This document shows, one piece after another, positions 1 to 12,249 of a stretch of DNA of 64,000 nt (position 1 is the stretch's first letter; the number at the start of each line of letters is the position of its first letter). The translations under genes and the position numbers were made by a program. The stretch lies in contig CM039463.1 in NCBI GenBank assembly GCA_022414725.1, positions 72,419,390 to 72,483,389 of the forward strand. Reading direction: 5' to 3'. The notes under the pieces are model-generated. The model saw only the letters and a program-made list of their open reading frames with translations, was not told the DNA's origin and did not search any database. This DNA comes from Microglena sp. YARC (Eukaryota; Chlorophyta; Chlorophyceae; Chlamydomonadales; Chlamydomonadaceae).

Positions 1-578
1 TGCATCTGGGTAAGTGGGCTGATGGGTGAATGGGTGGTACAATGGGCCATGGGGTATATTGGGCCGTGAGAGGCACAGCAGGGTGACGGTGTAGTATCTG
101 ATGTGGACCACTGTCATGCATGGGCTGCTCAGGCATGGATCATGGTCACTTGGGTACTCGCCTTTTTAAGTATTCGTTCCAGGGACTGAAAGGATTTGGT
201 CGGCGCCGTAGGTAGTGCTCTTACAAGAGACACAAAGATAGCACAAGAGGGTAGCAGAAGAGTACTAGTATCGGAGGCTAGGTTGTACAGATGGTGTTGT
301 AGACTGGGGGCGTTGCCCTTACTAGACTGCCAGCTCTGAGGACAGAAGGGCCTCAGACACTCGGGGAAGTGGCAATTTCGCTAAATGTGTGCGTTCCGCG
401 TGCATTCCGCTGCGCTCGTACGCATTTAGCGATCTGTCGACGTCCCCGAGTGAGACCTGGGTACATAAAGCTTTAGCTACGACATATAATAGTACAAGAA
501 CACTTTTCACTTGTTGACACCCATGTGGCATCCATTTCCCAAGGGTTAGTGAATTGATCGTTGACTGTTAAAACTTAC

Positions 579-757
579 CTGTCCTCCTCCTATGCTTGTC
601 TTGCGCGCAGTCATTCCCAAGTTTGCTTTCCAGAAGAACAGTAAGCCCCATGACATGATGCCCAAGGTTGTGTGTGGGACCAGTACCCTCCAGAAGTGAG
701 GACCCCCGCAACCATTGCGTCAACTCACTGACAGTTTTGACTCCGAATCCTTTCTCA
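579..757 (-). CDS. Candidate internal exon, unknown protein
   Basis: On the minus strand an open stretch of about 59 codons ends exactly at a good donor (ACAG|GTAAGT, intron starting at 578). The translation has mixed, non-repetitive composition (motifs TVSELTQWLRGSS, NLGHHVMGLTVLLESKLG, CAQDKHRRRT), unlike the low-complexity frames elsewhere. The acceptor is not clear; an AG near 758 would leave the frame open. I recognise no family and found no partner exon in the first 2 kb. It may belong to a gene beginning outside the window, or be chance. Confidence 0.3.
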
Positions 758-779
758 GTTGGCGCTTCTTGGTGGGAAC

Positions 780-1860
780 ACGTAGCAATTGAACAACCCC
801 TGGCATGGAAAAGTCCTTGCTTGGGAAAGTCTTTGCTTGAATCCCCCTTGCTTGGAAAACCATATTGATAAATGTATAGAAATTGTCGATTGGTAGATGC
901 TTGATAGCTGTATGCTTGATTGTTCGATGGGATCATTGCCCGATTGTTCGATTGCTGGAAATGCTCGATAGGTCAGCTAATGGACGTACAAATATGGAAC
1001 GGATAAAGAATGCCGAAAGGCTGGATCCATGTAACCAAGTCCAAGTCCTAGCCTTGTAGGAAAGTGCAAGTGACAAGTAAAAAATAGATATTGTGGCACT
1101 GGGCGTGAGATAGAGGACTATCCAGTTCGCTAGCACTGGGAAATGGATCGCTATAGCGTCCGAAATCGTGCTAGGGTACTACAAAATGTCAATGGGAATT
1201 TTGTTTATCACGCATCTGCCTTCTCTTAAGCTGTGATTATGATTCAACTATAATGTGAACATGCTCGTTGCGACCAGATGGGGTTATACATTGCTACAAT
1301 CGCGCAGTCAGTAGCAAGCAAGATGGGTTGTATATATTGGAAGAAGAGGAAGCACACCGTTACTTACTTAGCGAACGACATTACCAAGATCGACCAGTGC
1401 CGCAATACCTGGACAGTTTTAAAACAGTGAGGATTGGGGCACCATGCACCCCATAACCTAGTCCAGAAGTTGAATTCCAAAGACCGAATGAAGACATGCA
1501 CACATGCGCGCGACGAGAAATACATACCCGTATCTATAAGGCATGGAGACCAAGGAAGTAGCGAAGGAAGTGTAATACAATTCCCGTATACGCCTTTAAT
1601 ACTAGCAAACGACCCTTGGCCAAACCGATTTAGGGATCCAGCTTTAGACCACTACTAGCCCTAGCAAGTTAAATTGCCCTAATTTGAAGCCCACATGCAG
1701 ACGGCGAACAGCCTGAAGGCTAATATGCCACATAAACAAACCAAACTATTTATCATGTGTGTGCGGCACTCATCCTCACACCACACCCGCACCCACGTTG
1801 CTAGCTGTCCTTGTTCCTTAAGTGGGATGTAATATAGAATGACAAGGGAATGTATTTACA
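780..1860. other. Mostly unique sequence, no gene recognised
   Basis: The short open frames here lack splice signals, motifs or convincing composition. A fragment of the dispersed hairpin family (GACGG.GA.CAGCC...GGCT) begins near 1695. Confidence 0.4.
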
Positions 1861-1867
1861 TTATTGA

Positions 1868-2010
1868 CCCCGGTTCGAATCTGCACTCCGATGTGCGCAC
1901 TAGAAATCCCTGGTTTCAGTGGTTCTCGCACGGAGAGAAATTGTTGGCTGCAATGTGCAGACGGTTAGACGCCAAACTTGGCGTATAGAACCTTGTAACA
2001 ATCATTTTTT
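1868..2010 (+). repeat. Dispersed SINE-like repeat, copy 1
   Basis: Begins with a B-box-like GGTTCGAATC, carries a block reading CCCTGGTTT, and ends in the hairpin module CAGACGGTTAGACGCC..GGCGTAT followed by CTTGTAACAA. A second copy lies at 22245-22365 with the same order of blocks. The tRNA-like promoter box plus a fixed 3' end suggests a short retroelement. No box A or target duplication could be placed. Confidence 0.5.
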
Positions 2011-2566
2011 ACATTATTGACACGACCACACTTCCACCCGATAATCAAACGACATGACAATACACTGACGCTGTTGACCTGATCATACATTTATCCTCGA
2101 CACACCCCTGATGTAATGGTTTTTTTTGCTGTGCGGGTACTTTTTCCTTTTGTCTAAAGCACAGAGTCTCATACACCCCCGCGGTGTCAAGTAGACTTTA
2201 ACATGTAATTTAATGTAATGTATTACACAAAGCTGATGACATAATGACATAATGATATATTGGCATTATTAACATGATCATGCATTGAGCTGATGGCATG
2301 ATAATATGCTGGCATTATTGGAGTCATAATAATGCCGCTGACAAAACTGATATAACAACACAAGTTGGATTCGAAATAACTCATGGTGATTGGTATATTT
2401 TGTGATAGGATGCTTTGATTTGAATTGGATGTGTTACTGCAGAAGAAACTTGACCTTGACATGTCATCAAACTGTCTACAGCCATGTGCTTACATTCGGT
2501 AATCTGGAGTGTGGTGTAGTCTGGAGTGTGGTGTAGTAGTGTTTATGCTACCCACGTTTTACTCTG

Positions 2567-2690
2567 CCAGCAGACGGTGAGCAGCCTGAAGGCTTATAGA
2601 CCATGTAATGCAAACAAGTTACTGCCGAAGACGACGGGCAGCCTTAAAGGCTGCAGCCGTATTAACAAGTTCAGGATATGATTGATATAA
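2567..2690 (+). repeat. Two tandem copies of the hairpin/TGTAA module
   Basis: Two adjacent copies (2567-2615 and 2620-2690) of the short family whose core is GAGCAGCC..(A/T)..GGCTG followed by CCATGTAA. The second is diverged. The same module recurs at many sites in the window, often next to AAGTTC repeats. Confidence 0.5.
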
Positions 2691-2750
2691 TGACACAAGT
2701 TGGCCTGATGGCACACATGCACTGGAGAATGTCGCACAGCCTGGCACAGT

Positions 2751-3105
2751 ATGAGTCTAGAAAGGCAAGTTGTTGGTGGTTGGCCAAAGTGCAAGCAAAC
2801 GGGCTGGCCCCAAAACCCTAAGCCTGTAACATGAGTCTAGAAAGGCAAGTTGCTTGGTGGTTGGCCCAAGTGCAAGCAAACAGGCTGGCCCCAAAACCCT
2901 AAGCCTGCAACATGAGTCTAGAAAGGCAAGTTGCTTGGTGGTTGGCCCAAGTGCAAGCAAACGGGCTGGCCCCAAAACCCTAAGCCTGTAACATGAGTCT
3001 AGAAAGCCAAGTTGCTTGGTGGTTGGCTCAAGTGCAAGCAAACGGGCTGGCTCCCTAAACCTCACTCCTCGTAATAAGGCATACTGTTTATTTATTTATA
3101 AAAGG
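2751..3105 (+). repeat. 80-81 bp tandem array (4 copies) with unique tail
   Basis: Units begin ATGAGTCTAGAAAGGCAAG at about 2751, 2831, 2912 and 2993. The last runs into a tail (CTCGTAATAAGGCATACTG...TTTATTTAT) also found at 17130-17240, so the array is an internally expanded copy of a dispersed element. The open frame across it on the minus strand is a by-product of the near-multiple-of-3 unit. Confidence 0.8.
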
Positions 3106-3115
3106 CAAGTGTCCG

Positions 3116-3270
3116 TGCTGTAGCGCAGTAGTCCAAGGCTGCTACTTTACCTGGGTAGTGCTACCATGGCGGTTGATAGTGACCGCGACACTAAAGCGCA
3201 CCCGTAGGGATTCGAACCCCGCACATTCTGATTTCAACGAGCTCTATCATTGAGCTAATCGTCGAAACGG
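3116..3270 (-). mobile_element. tRNA-derived SINE, 3'-truncated copy
   Basis: Read on the minus strand it starts CCCGTTTCGACGATTAGCTC, with box A (TAGCTCAATGATAG) and box B (GGTTCGAATCC), then the family body (TCAACCGCCATGGTAGC, CAGGTAAAGTAGCAGCC). The 3' end common to the family (CCCCACCAGGCGTTATCA) is missing. Confidence 0.75.
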
Positions 3271-3359
3271 GATGCTGTATGGTACAGTGTTACCCAGTCA
3301 ACGATCAGACGGGTCTGAGGTTACAGCCCTGGCCAGGTTCTCAACATCTCAGATATGCG

Positions 3360-3435
3360 TGTGTGGGGGGGTGGGGTGGGGGGGGAGTGTGTGTGTGTGT
3401 GTGGGGGGGGGGGTCGGGGGGGGGGGGGGATGTCT
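3360..3435 (+). repeat. G/T-rich simple repeat
   Basis: Runs of G mixed with GTGTGTG. It lies between two near-copies of a 45 bp stretch (GGTCTGAGGTTACAGCCCTGG at about 3310, GGTCTGAGGTTCCAGCCCTGG at about 3440). No coding signal. Confidence 0.8.
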
Positions 3436-3902
3436 GGATGGGTCTGAGGTTCCAGCCCTGGCCAGGTTCTCAAAATCTCAGATTTGCCGCCTTGGAAAGG
3501 TAGAGACCTTCTCTTCGTGCTGTAGCGTGGTAGTCCAAGCTCAGACGCAGAGGGTCTGCGAAACCAAATAAACCCAACATGGTAGGTATTTTCCAGTATG
3601 TACACATGCATGCAAAAGGAAGGGTTCCCTCAATCTAACGCCTGTGGCATGGCGTACTATTTTTCAATTTTAAAAGGAAAGTTGCGGACCTTGCAGAATT
3701 CACCTAGTAATATAGCTTTTCTGTTCAGCTACGAGCAGCAGCTTCTAGGTAGCTCCCCTGACTGGCTAGCAGCTTCTAGGCAGCTACCTTGCAGAATACA
3801 CCTAGTAACATAGCTTTTCTTTTAATGGCGACTTTCCCCAGCTGCGGCGTAAGGGAGGGTCCCCTTAACACCACGCCCCTCCAGTCTTATCTTTTTTTTC
3901 TT

Positions 3903-4172
3903 CAGCTTTTCTTTTCAGCTACGAGCAGCAGCTTCTAGACAGCTCTCCTGACTGGCTAGTCAGCCAAACCTGATGAAACCTAATGCACCTTGAAGCTGGC
4001 GCAACCAGCTTTCCACTACTGTTGGCATCTCGAGGCTTGGCCCAGTGGCCGGCTCAGGGAGCTGCCCAGAAGCTGGCGCAACCAGCTTTCCACTACTGTT
4101 GGCATCTTGGGGCTTGGCCCAGTGGCCGGCTCAGGGAGCTGCCCAGAAGCTGCTGCACGTAGCTGAAAAGGA
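3903..4172. mobile_element. Foldback (TIR) element with internal 77 bp duplication
   Basis: Left end TTTTCAGCTACGAGCAGCAG and right end its near-reverse complement (CTGCTGCACGTAGCTGAAAA). The interior carries a 77 bp direct duplication (AGCTGGCGCAACCAGC at 3994 and 4071). A partial copy lies just upstream at about 3722-3800, and 3831-3892 holds a SINE 3' fragment. No coding capacity. Confidence 0.7.
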
Positions 4173-4361
4173 AAACTATGCCTAGTAAGGCTTAAGCATG
4201 CAATGGAGTGGAAATCCGGTTCAGGTGCGTCGCAGACACAAATTTTGAAACCGATGCATCTCAAGTCCCGGATTTTGAAACAGGATGCGTTTCGAGGGCA
4301 GATTTGGGCGTCCCCCTGAACAGCCCTGGCGCCCGACTCAAGTCCATCAAGGCTGAGGTGA

Positions 4362-4566
4362 GGGAATCCCCGTTCAACAAATGGCTCAATGGCTGAGCTC
4401 CTTGAACGATGAAGGTGCCGGGTTCGAATTCCCAAGGGCACGCCTTAGAGTTCACGGTCGCTGTCAACCGCCATGATAGCTTTGTCCAGGTAAAGTAGCA
4501 GCCTGTTCCCTACTGCCAGAAGACGGGGTTCCCTTAATACCACGCCCCACCAGGCGTTATCAGTAC
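4362..4566 (+). mobile_element. tRNA-derived SINE, near full length
   Basis: Box A ATGGCTCAATGGCTGAGC, box B GGGTTCGAATTCC, body with TCAACCGCCATGATAGC and CAGGTAAAGTAGCAGCC, and the family 3' end CCCCACCAGGCGTTATCA. I could not define a clear target duplication. Confidence 0.75.
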
Positions 4567-4668
4567 GCCTAGTAAGAATAAAACATTCAATGGAGTAGGC
4601 AGAACACTGCACGGTGAGCAGTGCAACGTCATCCTAGCAAAGATTAGGACCAAATCATACAAACACGC

Positions 4669-5097
4669 ATGTATTATCATCACGCACTACCCTGTATTAT
4701 CATGTACTACCATGTACTATCATCATGTGCTATCATGTACTGCCATGTACTATCAAGTACTACGATGTACTATCATGTACCAGCAGGTACTATCATCATG
4801 GCCTATCATGTACTACCATGTACTATCATCATGTGCTATCATGTACTACCCTTTACTATCATGTACTACCCGGTAATATCATGTACTTTTGTGTACTTTC
4901 ATTATGTACTTTCATGTACTATCATCATGCACAACCATGTACTGTCATCATGTACTATCATCATGCACTGCCATGTACTATCATCATGTGCTATCATGTA
5001 CTTTCGTGTACTTTCACTATGTACTTTCATGTACTATCATTACGTACTACCATGTACTGTCATCATGTACTGCCATCATGTACTATCACCATAGATC
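4669..5097 (+). repeat. CATGTACTAT/CATCATGTACT tandem array
   Basis: About 40 degenerate units of roughly 10-13 bp (CATGTACTATCAT, CATGTACTACC). All three plus-strand frames stay partly open, giving spurious Tyr/His/Cys-rich frames. I see no gene. Confidence 0.9.
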
Positions 5098-5794
5098 ATT
5101 CTGCATCCAGCGAAGTACCAGCGGTATCAAGAACAGCAAACACAAGAGTACAGATACGTGTACACATGCCCGCTCTATAGACGTTGACGTGTGTGTGTGT
5201 TTCACTCAGCTATTTCCACTATTTGTGTGTGTTTCACACACACATTTCCACTCTGTAGACGTGGACGTGGACATAACCTTTATTTTCGGCTACGAGCACC
5301 AGCTTCAAGGCAACTTACTGACTCATCCACTGGGCTATCCACAATGATTTCAACCTATGTAGACAACTGTTCCCTTTTAGGACTACTCGTAGTAGCTTCT
5401 AGGCAGCTACCTAATAGGAAAAGAGAACAACACACAGGATGCAAATGCAAATGCATAGGCCAAAGCAAAGATGCAACCCAAGAGGTGCTTAAGTGAGACC
5501 AGACTAGGATCAGTCCTACCCACTGCAGGGTACAAGGCTCAGTACAGGGTACACCACACACCACACCACACACACACCACACACACCCTGCTTAACAGTT
5601 TGAGCACACCGCTGACATTCTCCAGCATCACACGCCACACACATCACTAAGTAAATCGGCATACATACATTTAGGTGGCAGGTTGCAAGCTAGATAAGGC
5701 AGTGCAACAAGCAGAATGAGCAAATCAGGTATGCACCCAAGGTGCACAACACACGTACATACATCCGTACATACATACATTCCTCACATAGCTT

Positions 5795-6108
5795 ATCTTT
5801 TCAGCTACGAGCAGCAGCTGCTAGGCAGCTTCCCTGACTGGCCAGTCAGCCAACCCTGATGCAACCTAGTGCACCTTGAAGCTGATTCAACCAGCTACAG
5901 CCAGTCATTCCTTCCTCTCATTCCCACACAGGAGGTCTCAGAATGGCTTTTCTTTTCTGTCATGAGCAGCAGCTTCTAGACAGCTCCCCTGACTGGCTAT
6001 GCAGCTGAACCAGCTTTCCTGTATTGTTGCCATCTTCTGGCTTGGCCCAGTGGCTGGCTCAGGGAGCTGACTAGAAGCTGCTGCTCGTAGCTGAAAAGAA
6101 AAGCTATG
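5795..6108. mobile_element. Foldback elements: one partial, one complete
   Basis: 5795-5900 is a left half (TTTTCAGCTACGAGCAGCAG). 5943-6108 is complete: GCTTTTCTTTTCTGTCATGAGCAGC on the left and GCTGCTCGTAGCTGAAAAGAAAAGC on the right. They belong to the family at 3903, 23585, 24055, 43020, 45216, 55715 and 56330. Confidence 0.7.
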
Positions 6109-6279
6109 ATTCCTCTCATGAACATGGATATCACAAGCATTCACATCACACTATCACATGGATATCACAAGCATCCACATCACACTATCACACTACCCAC
6201 ATCACACTATCACATGGACATCACAAGAATCCACATCACACCAGAGCAACAGGAACAGCCTCACAGCCTAAGTCAATAC

Positions 6280-7650
6280 ACCTGAGTGATATAAGAGCCC
6301 TAAACCTTGAACATGTCACACCTGAGTGATATGACAGCCCTAAAACCTGGACATATCACACTTGAGTGATATGATTACATGAAAGCCCTTAAACCTTAAC
6401 ATGTCACATGAATGCCGTGATCGGCGTTTATAGTTGTCCAAACCTAAACCCCTAACTTGCCAGATTGCCAAGGCATGTCAACCTTTACACTCCAGACTCC
6501 TGATAAGCCCTAGACCCGAGCATGCCACACTTGAGTGACATTCACAATTGAGTGGCATGAGTGACGACATGAGGAGCCCTAAAACCTAAAGATGCTACAC
6601 TTCAGTGACATCACACTTGAGTGAGGACATGAGGAGCCCTTGAACCCAAACATGGCACACTTGATTGACATCACACTTGAGTGGCATGAGTGACATCACA
6701 CTTGAGTGAGAACAGAAGGAGCCCTTAAACCCAAACATGCCACACTTGAGTGACATCACACTTGAGTGAGGACATAAGGAGCCCTTGAACCCTAACATGG
6801 CACACAGAGTGGCATGGACGCCATGGCCATGGGGGTGGTGGTGGCACTCACAGCAATAACAGCATTTGGTCAGAAACGGGATGCCAGCTATGGCTTGCAC
6901 ACCCTTGAGTGACATGAACACCATGGCCAGGGCGGTGGTGGTGGCGCTCATGGCGTCGACAGCATTGTTCGTCCAAAACGGGATGCCAGCTATGGCTTGT
7001 ACACCCTTGAGTGACATGAACACCATGGCCAGGGCGGTGGTGGTGGCGCTCATGGCGTCGACAGCATTGTTCGTCCGAAACGGGATGCCAGCTATGGCTT
7101 GTACACCCTTGAGTGACATGAACACCATGGCCAGGGCGGTGGTGGTGGCGCTCATGGCGTCGACAGCATTGTTCGTCCAAAACGGGATGCCAGCTATGGC
7201 TTGTACACCCTTGAGTGACATGAACACCATGGCCAGGGCGGTGGTGGTGGCGCTCATGGCGTCGACAGCATTGTTCGTCCGAAACGGGATGCCAGCTATG
7301 GCTTGTACACCCTTGAGTGACATGAACGCTAAGGCCAGGGCGGTGGTGGTGGCACTCACGGCGATAACAACATTTGGTCCGAAACGGGTTGCCAGCTATG
7401 GCTTGTACACCCTTGAGTGACATGAACGCCAAGGCCAGGGCGGTGGTGGTGGCACTCACGGCGATAACAACATTTGGTCCGAAACGGGTTGCCAGCTATG
7501 GCTTGTACACCCTTGAGTGACATGAACGCCAAGGCCAGGGCGGTGGTGGTGGCGCTCATGGCGATAACAGCATGGTTGGTCAGAAACGGGGCATCACTTG
7601 GGTAGACACGGGTTGTCAGCTATGGCTTGTACACCCTTGAGTGACGACAT
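6280..7650 (-). repeat. Tandem arrays copied from last exon and stop end of DUF92 gene
   Basis: From about 6800 to 7640 lie roughly eight copies of a unit whose central copies are exactly 102 bp (starts at 6901, 7003, 7105, 7207, 7309, 7411, 7513). On the minus strand each repeats part of exon 3 of the DUF92 gene (IAGIPF.TNNAVDA and following). Because 102 is a multiple of 3, long frames stay open on both strands. From about 6290 to 6830 shorter units (CACTTGAGTGA..GACATGAGGAGCCC..AACATG) repeat the end of exon 3 plus the following 3' flank. The real stop is upstream at 7659, so these lie outside the predicted CDS. Confidence 0.85.
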
Positions 7651-7658
7651 GAGGAGCC

Positions 7659-9110
7659 CTAGAATCCAAACATGCCACACCTGAGCGACATGAACGCAAT
7701 GAGCAGGGCAGTGGTGGTGGCGCTCACGGCATTAACAGCATTGTTGGTCAGGAACGGAACGCCAGCTATGGTTTGTATATCGGGACCAGGGACGCTGGTG
7801 ACGAGGCCAGAGGCAGGGTTGTATCCGCTGAACTGGAGAGTGGCACCTAGCACTGAGTCTAGCACGGAGCCAAAGAGACCGGCAAAGAGGCCTAGGGGGA
7901 TGAGCTTCCACTGGGTCATGGCCTGGAGAGGTGGTGGTGGTGGTGGTGGGGGGGGGGCATGAGAAAGTGTGTGTGTGTGTGTGTGGTGGTGGTGGTGGGG
8001 GGCATGAGAGAGAGAGAGTGTGTGTGGGGGGGGGGGGGGAGGTATCCAGTGAATTGGAGGGTGGCACCTAGCACTAAGTCTAGCACGGAGCCAAATAGAG
8101 TTTCCCCCCGTTTTTTTTAATCTTACATTGATTTAACTTATATATGTATCCCCCTGGCACTGTATCTGTTATACCACATACAGGCAATGAACCAGTGTAA
8201 CATGTTTAAGTTTAATAAACATTCAGTTGCATTTATGGATTTTATTAAAATTAAAACTGTCAATTGTATAACGTCAAACTACATTGCTCTGGAATAAAAC
8301 GTCAAATTATAATAAACAGCCTCAAAACGACTGTCAAATTTTAGAAACGTTACATTTTCCTGTCAGCACAGTAATGATAATGCTTGGTGGGGCGTGGTAT
8401 TAAGGGAGCTCTGTAAATTGTCCTGTCACTACGGTATGTATCCCCCTGTCACCATATATGTTATACCTCATTCGCAAACTCGTAGACAAACTCATCTCTA
8501 AGCTGCACAGAGAATCAATCGCCTCCTGTACCAGCATTCTTGCCACACATCGCATGGAGGAGTCCCTACCGCCTGGAGGGTGACATTTACTGTGTCTGCC
8601 ATGGTGCCTTTCTCTAACTGCGGCGTACGGGAGGGTCCCCTTAACACCATGCCCCTCCAGGCGTTATCTTTTTTATTTGCACACCTCATACATGCCAACC
8701 CCATTTGGCCGAGCCCCCACTTATGGGGGGGCGGGAGCCCCCAGGGTCGCCCAGTTCTCCGTTTGTTCGACCTACAGTCCCCCCACAAGGAACACTGGCC
8801 CCAACTGGCCCCTGGCCCTGTTGTATACCCTGGCTTCGGTCTGCTGCACTTGATTCCGGTGCCACCTATAGCTCTGATAGCCAACACTCTACGCCAATTT
8901 ATTGTTACCAAGGACTTGGTACCTCATGCATCTCATATCTCAGTGTTTTGAATACGCACAGAAGAGTGTACCAACTGAAGAACAGATCCTGTTCATGCAC
9001 AGTCGATACCTCAGTGTCCACCCTGACATTCACCCCCAACTACTTCTTCATCTCCCCCCATCAAACTCCCGTCATCCTCCACCCCCCCCCATCCACCTCA
9101 CACCTTCCTC

Positions 9111-9149
<39 letters not shown>

Positions 9150-11912
9150 ATCCACCTCCCGCCACCATCCACCACCCCCATCCACCTCCCGCACAATTTA
9201 GTGTCCACCCCAACTCGTTACCTCAATCATCTTATACCTCATATACTAGGTTAGTATGCAGAGGAATACACGTTGAGCAGTGCAAGGTGAGCCTGACTAA
9301 GATGAGTGGTTCCTGAGGTGCTAACGCTGGATAAGACCTCAGTGTTTTTAATTTAAACAGGAGAGTGTACCAACTAAAGAACAGATCCTGTTCATGTACA
9401 GTGGATACTTCAGTGTCCACCCCGACACTCACCCTCAACTACTCCCTCCACCACCCCATATACCTCCCGCACTCAGGACACATCCTACACCCGGGTCACC
9501 GCCTACACCTGACACCTCCTACAGACACTCCAGTCCCATACCATCCCTTTTCTCACCTCCACCACCCCATCTACCTTCCGCACTCAGGACACATCCTACA
9601 CCCGGGTCACCGCCTACACCTGACACCTCGTACAGACACGCCAGTCCCATACCATCCCTATTCTCACCTCCACCACCCCATCCACCTACCGCACTCAAGA
9701 CACATCCTACACCCAGGTCACCGCCTACACCCCAGACACCTCCTACATACACGCCAATCCCATACCATCCCTTTTATCACCTCCACCACCCCATCCACCT
9801 GCCGTACTCAGGATAAATCCTACACCCCAGACACCGCTTACACCCCAGGCACCTCCTACATACACGCCAATCCCATGCCATCCCTTTTCTCACCTGCACC
9901 CAGCCCATCCACCTCCCGCACCCAGGACACATCCTACACCCCAGACACCGCCTACGCCCAGCGCCTCCTACATACACGCCAATCCCATGCCATTCATTTT
10001 CTTAACTGCACCGACCCAATCCACCTACCGCACCCAGGACACCTCCTTCACTCCAGACACCTCCTACATACACGCCAATCCCATGCCATCCCTTTTTTCA
10101 CCTGCAACCTCCCCATCCACCTCCCGCACTCAAGACACATCCTACACCCCAGACAAATCCTACATACACGCCACTCCCATGTCATCCCTTGTTCACCTGC
10201 ACCCACCTCCTGCACCCAGGACACATTCTACACCCAGGTCACCGCCTACACCCCAGACACCTCCTACATACACGCCAATCCCATACCATCCCTTTTATCA
10301 CCTCCACCACCCCATCCACCTGCCACACTCAGGACAAATTCTACACCCCAGACACAGCTTACACCCCAGGCACCTCCTACATACACGCCAATCCCACGCC
10401 ATTCCTTTTCTCACCTGCACCCAGCCCATCCACCTACCCCACCCAGGACACATCCTACACCCGGGTCACCGCCTACACCCCAGACACCTCCTACATACAC
10501 GCCAATCCCATGCCATTCCTTTTCTCACCTGCAGCCTTGGCTCTGGGAACACCCAAAGAGTGGGAGACACCAGCGCAGCTGCATAGAACACCAGGCCCAT
10601 GAACATGCCCCCTGCCAGGCTGGCAGCCAGGCCGGCAAGAGTGACCCCCCCATTGGTCCCTCTTCTCACGGGACGCATAGACGTGATGAGGCGAGGTTGT
10701 TCGGAACTGAGCGGGCCCAGCTCCGAAGCCCAGGTGTCACCACAGCAACAGGCGTAGTATCCTAAATAGGCACCCATGAGTGCGGTGACAAGCTCGGAGC
10801 GCCACAGCTCAACGGAGAGCGAGGGGCCCAGGGGAACGTCGACACAGCCGACCAGTACACCGTACGTGATGGCTAGTAGGGTGGGCACCAGGCCGTTGCA
10901 TGCAACCTGTGTTGTGTGGCAACGGGGGGTGGGTGTGTTGGATTGTGCTTAGTGTGTTGGTAAGGGTTGTGTGTGTTGGTGAGCGGAGTGGCGGGGCCCA
11001 GGGGGAAGTTGACACAGTTGACCAATACACCGTACGTGATGGCTAGTAGGGTGGGCACCAGGCTGTTGCATGCGACCTGGTTGTGTGGCAACGGGTGGTG
11101 GGTGTGCTGGTTAGTGTTGTGTGTGTTGGTGAGCGGAGTGGCGGGGCCCAGGGGGAAGTTGACACAGCCGACCAGTACTCCGTACGTGATGGCTAGTAGG
11201 GTGGGCACCAGGCCGTTGCATGCGACCTGGTTGTGTGGCAACGGGTGGTGGGTGTGCTAGTTAGTGTTGTGTGTTTCGGTGCGCGGAGAGAGAGGGGCCC
11301 AGGGGGACGTTGACACAGCTCACCAGTACACCGTGCGTGATGGCCAGTAGGGTGGGCACCAGGCTGTTGCATGCGACCTGGTTGGGTGGCAACGGGTGGT
11401 GGGTGTGTTGGTTAGTGTTGTGTGTGTCGGTGCGCGGAGAGAGAGGGGCCCAGGGGGAAGTTGACACAGCTCACCAGTACACCGTACGTGATGGCTAGTA
11501 GGGTGGGCACCAGGCCGGTGCATGCGACCTGGTTGTGTGGCAACGGGTGTTGCATGTGTTGGTTAGTGCTGGGTGTTTTGGTGCGGGGAGAGAGAAGGGC
11601 CCAGGGGGACGTTGACACAGCCGACCAGTACACCGTACGTGATGGCCAGTAGGGTGGGCAATAGGCCGTTGCATGCGACCTGGTTGTGTGGCAACGGGTG
11701 TTGCGTGTGTTGGTTAGTGCTGGGTGTTTTGGTTAGTGTTGGGTGTGTTGGTGAGCGGAGTGGCGGGGCCCAGGGGGAAGTTAACACAGCCGACCAGTAC
11801 ACCGTACGTGATGGCTAGTAGGGTGGGCACCAGACCGTTGCATGCAACATGTGTTGCGTGTGTTTGTGTGTATTAGGGTTGTGACTTGTGTGGTGTGTGT
11901 GTGTGGAGTATG

Positions 11913-11974
<62 letters not shown>

Positions 11975-12171
11975 TGGAGTGTGTGTGTGTGTGGAGTATG
12001 TGTGTGTGTGATGTGTGTGTTGTGTGTTGGTGTGTGTTGTGTGTGTTGGTGTGTGGAGTGTGTGTGTGCGCGAGGAGTGTGTGTGTGTGTGCGTGGTGTG
12101 TGTGTGTTGGTGTGTGGAGTGTGTGTTGGTGTGTGGAGTGTGTGTTGGTTTGTGGTGTGTGTTGGTGCGTG

Positions 12172-12249
<78 letters not shown>

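Noticed and set aside
3220..3260. A functional tRNA gene on the minus strand
   Set aside because: Box A and box B are present but no closed cloverleaf; the sequence continues into the shared SINE body. The same applies at 39.1-39.4 kb and 56.9 kb.
9365..10765. 466-codon plus-strand frame rich in His, Pro and Thr
   Set aside because: It crosses the exon 2 donor array and then runs antisense through exon 2 itself.
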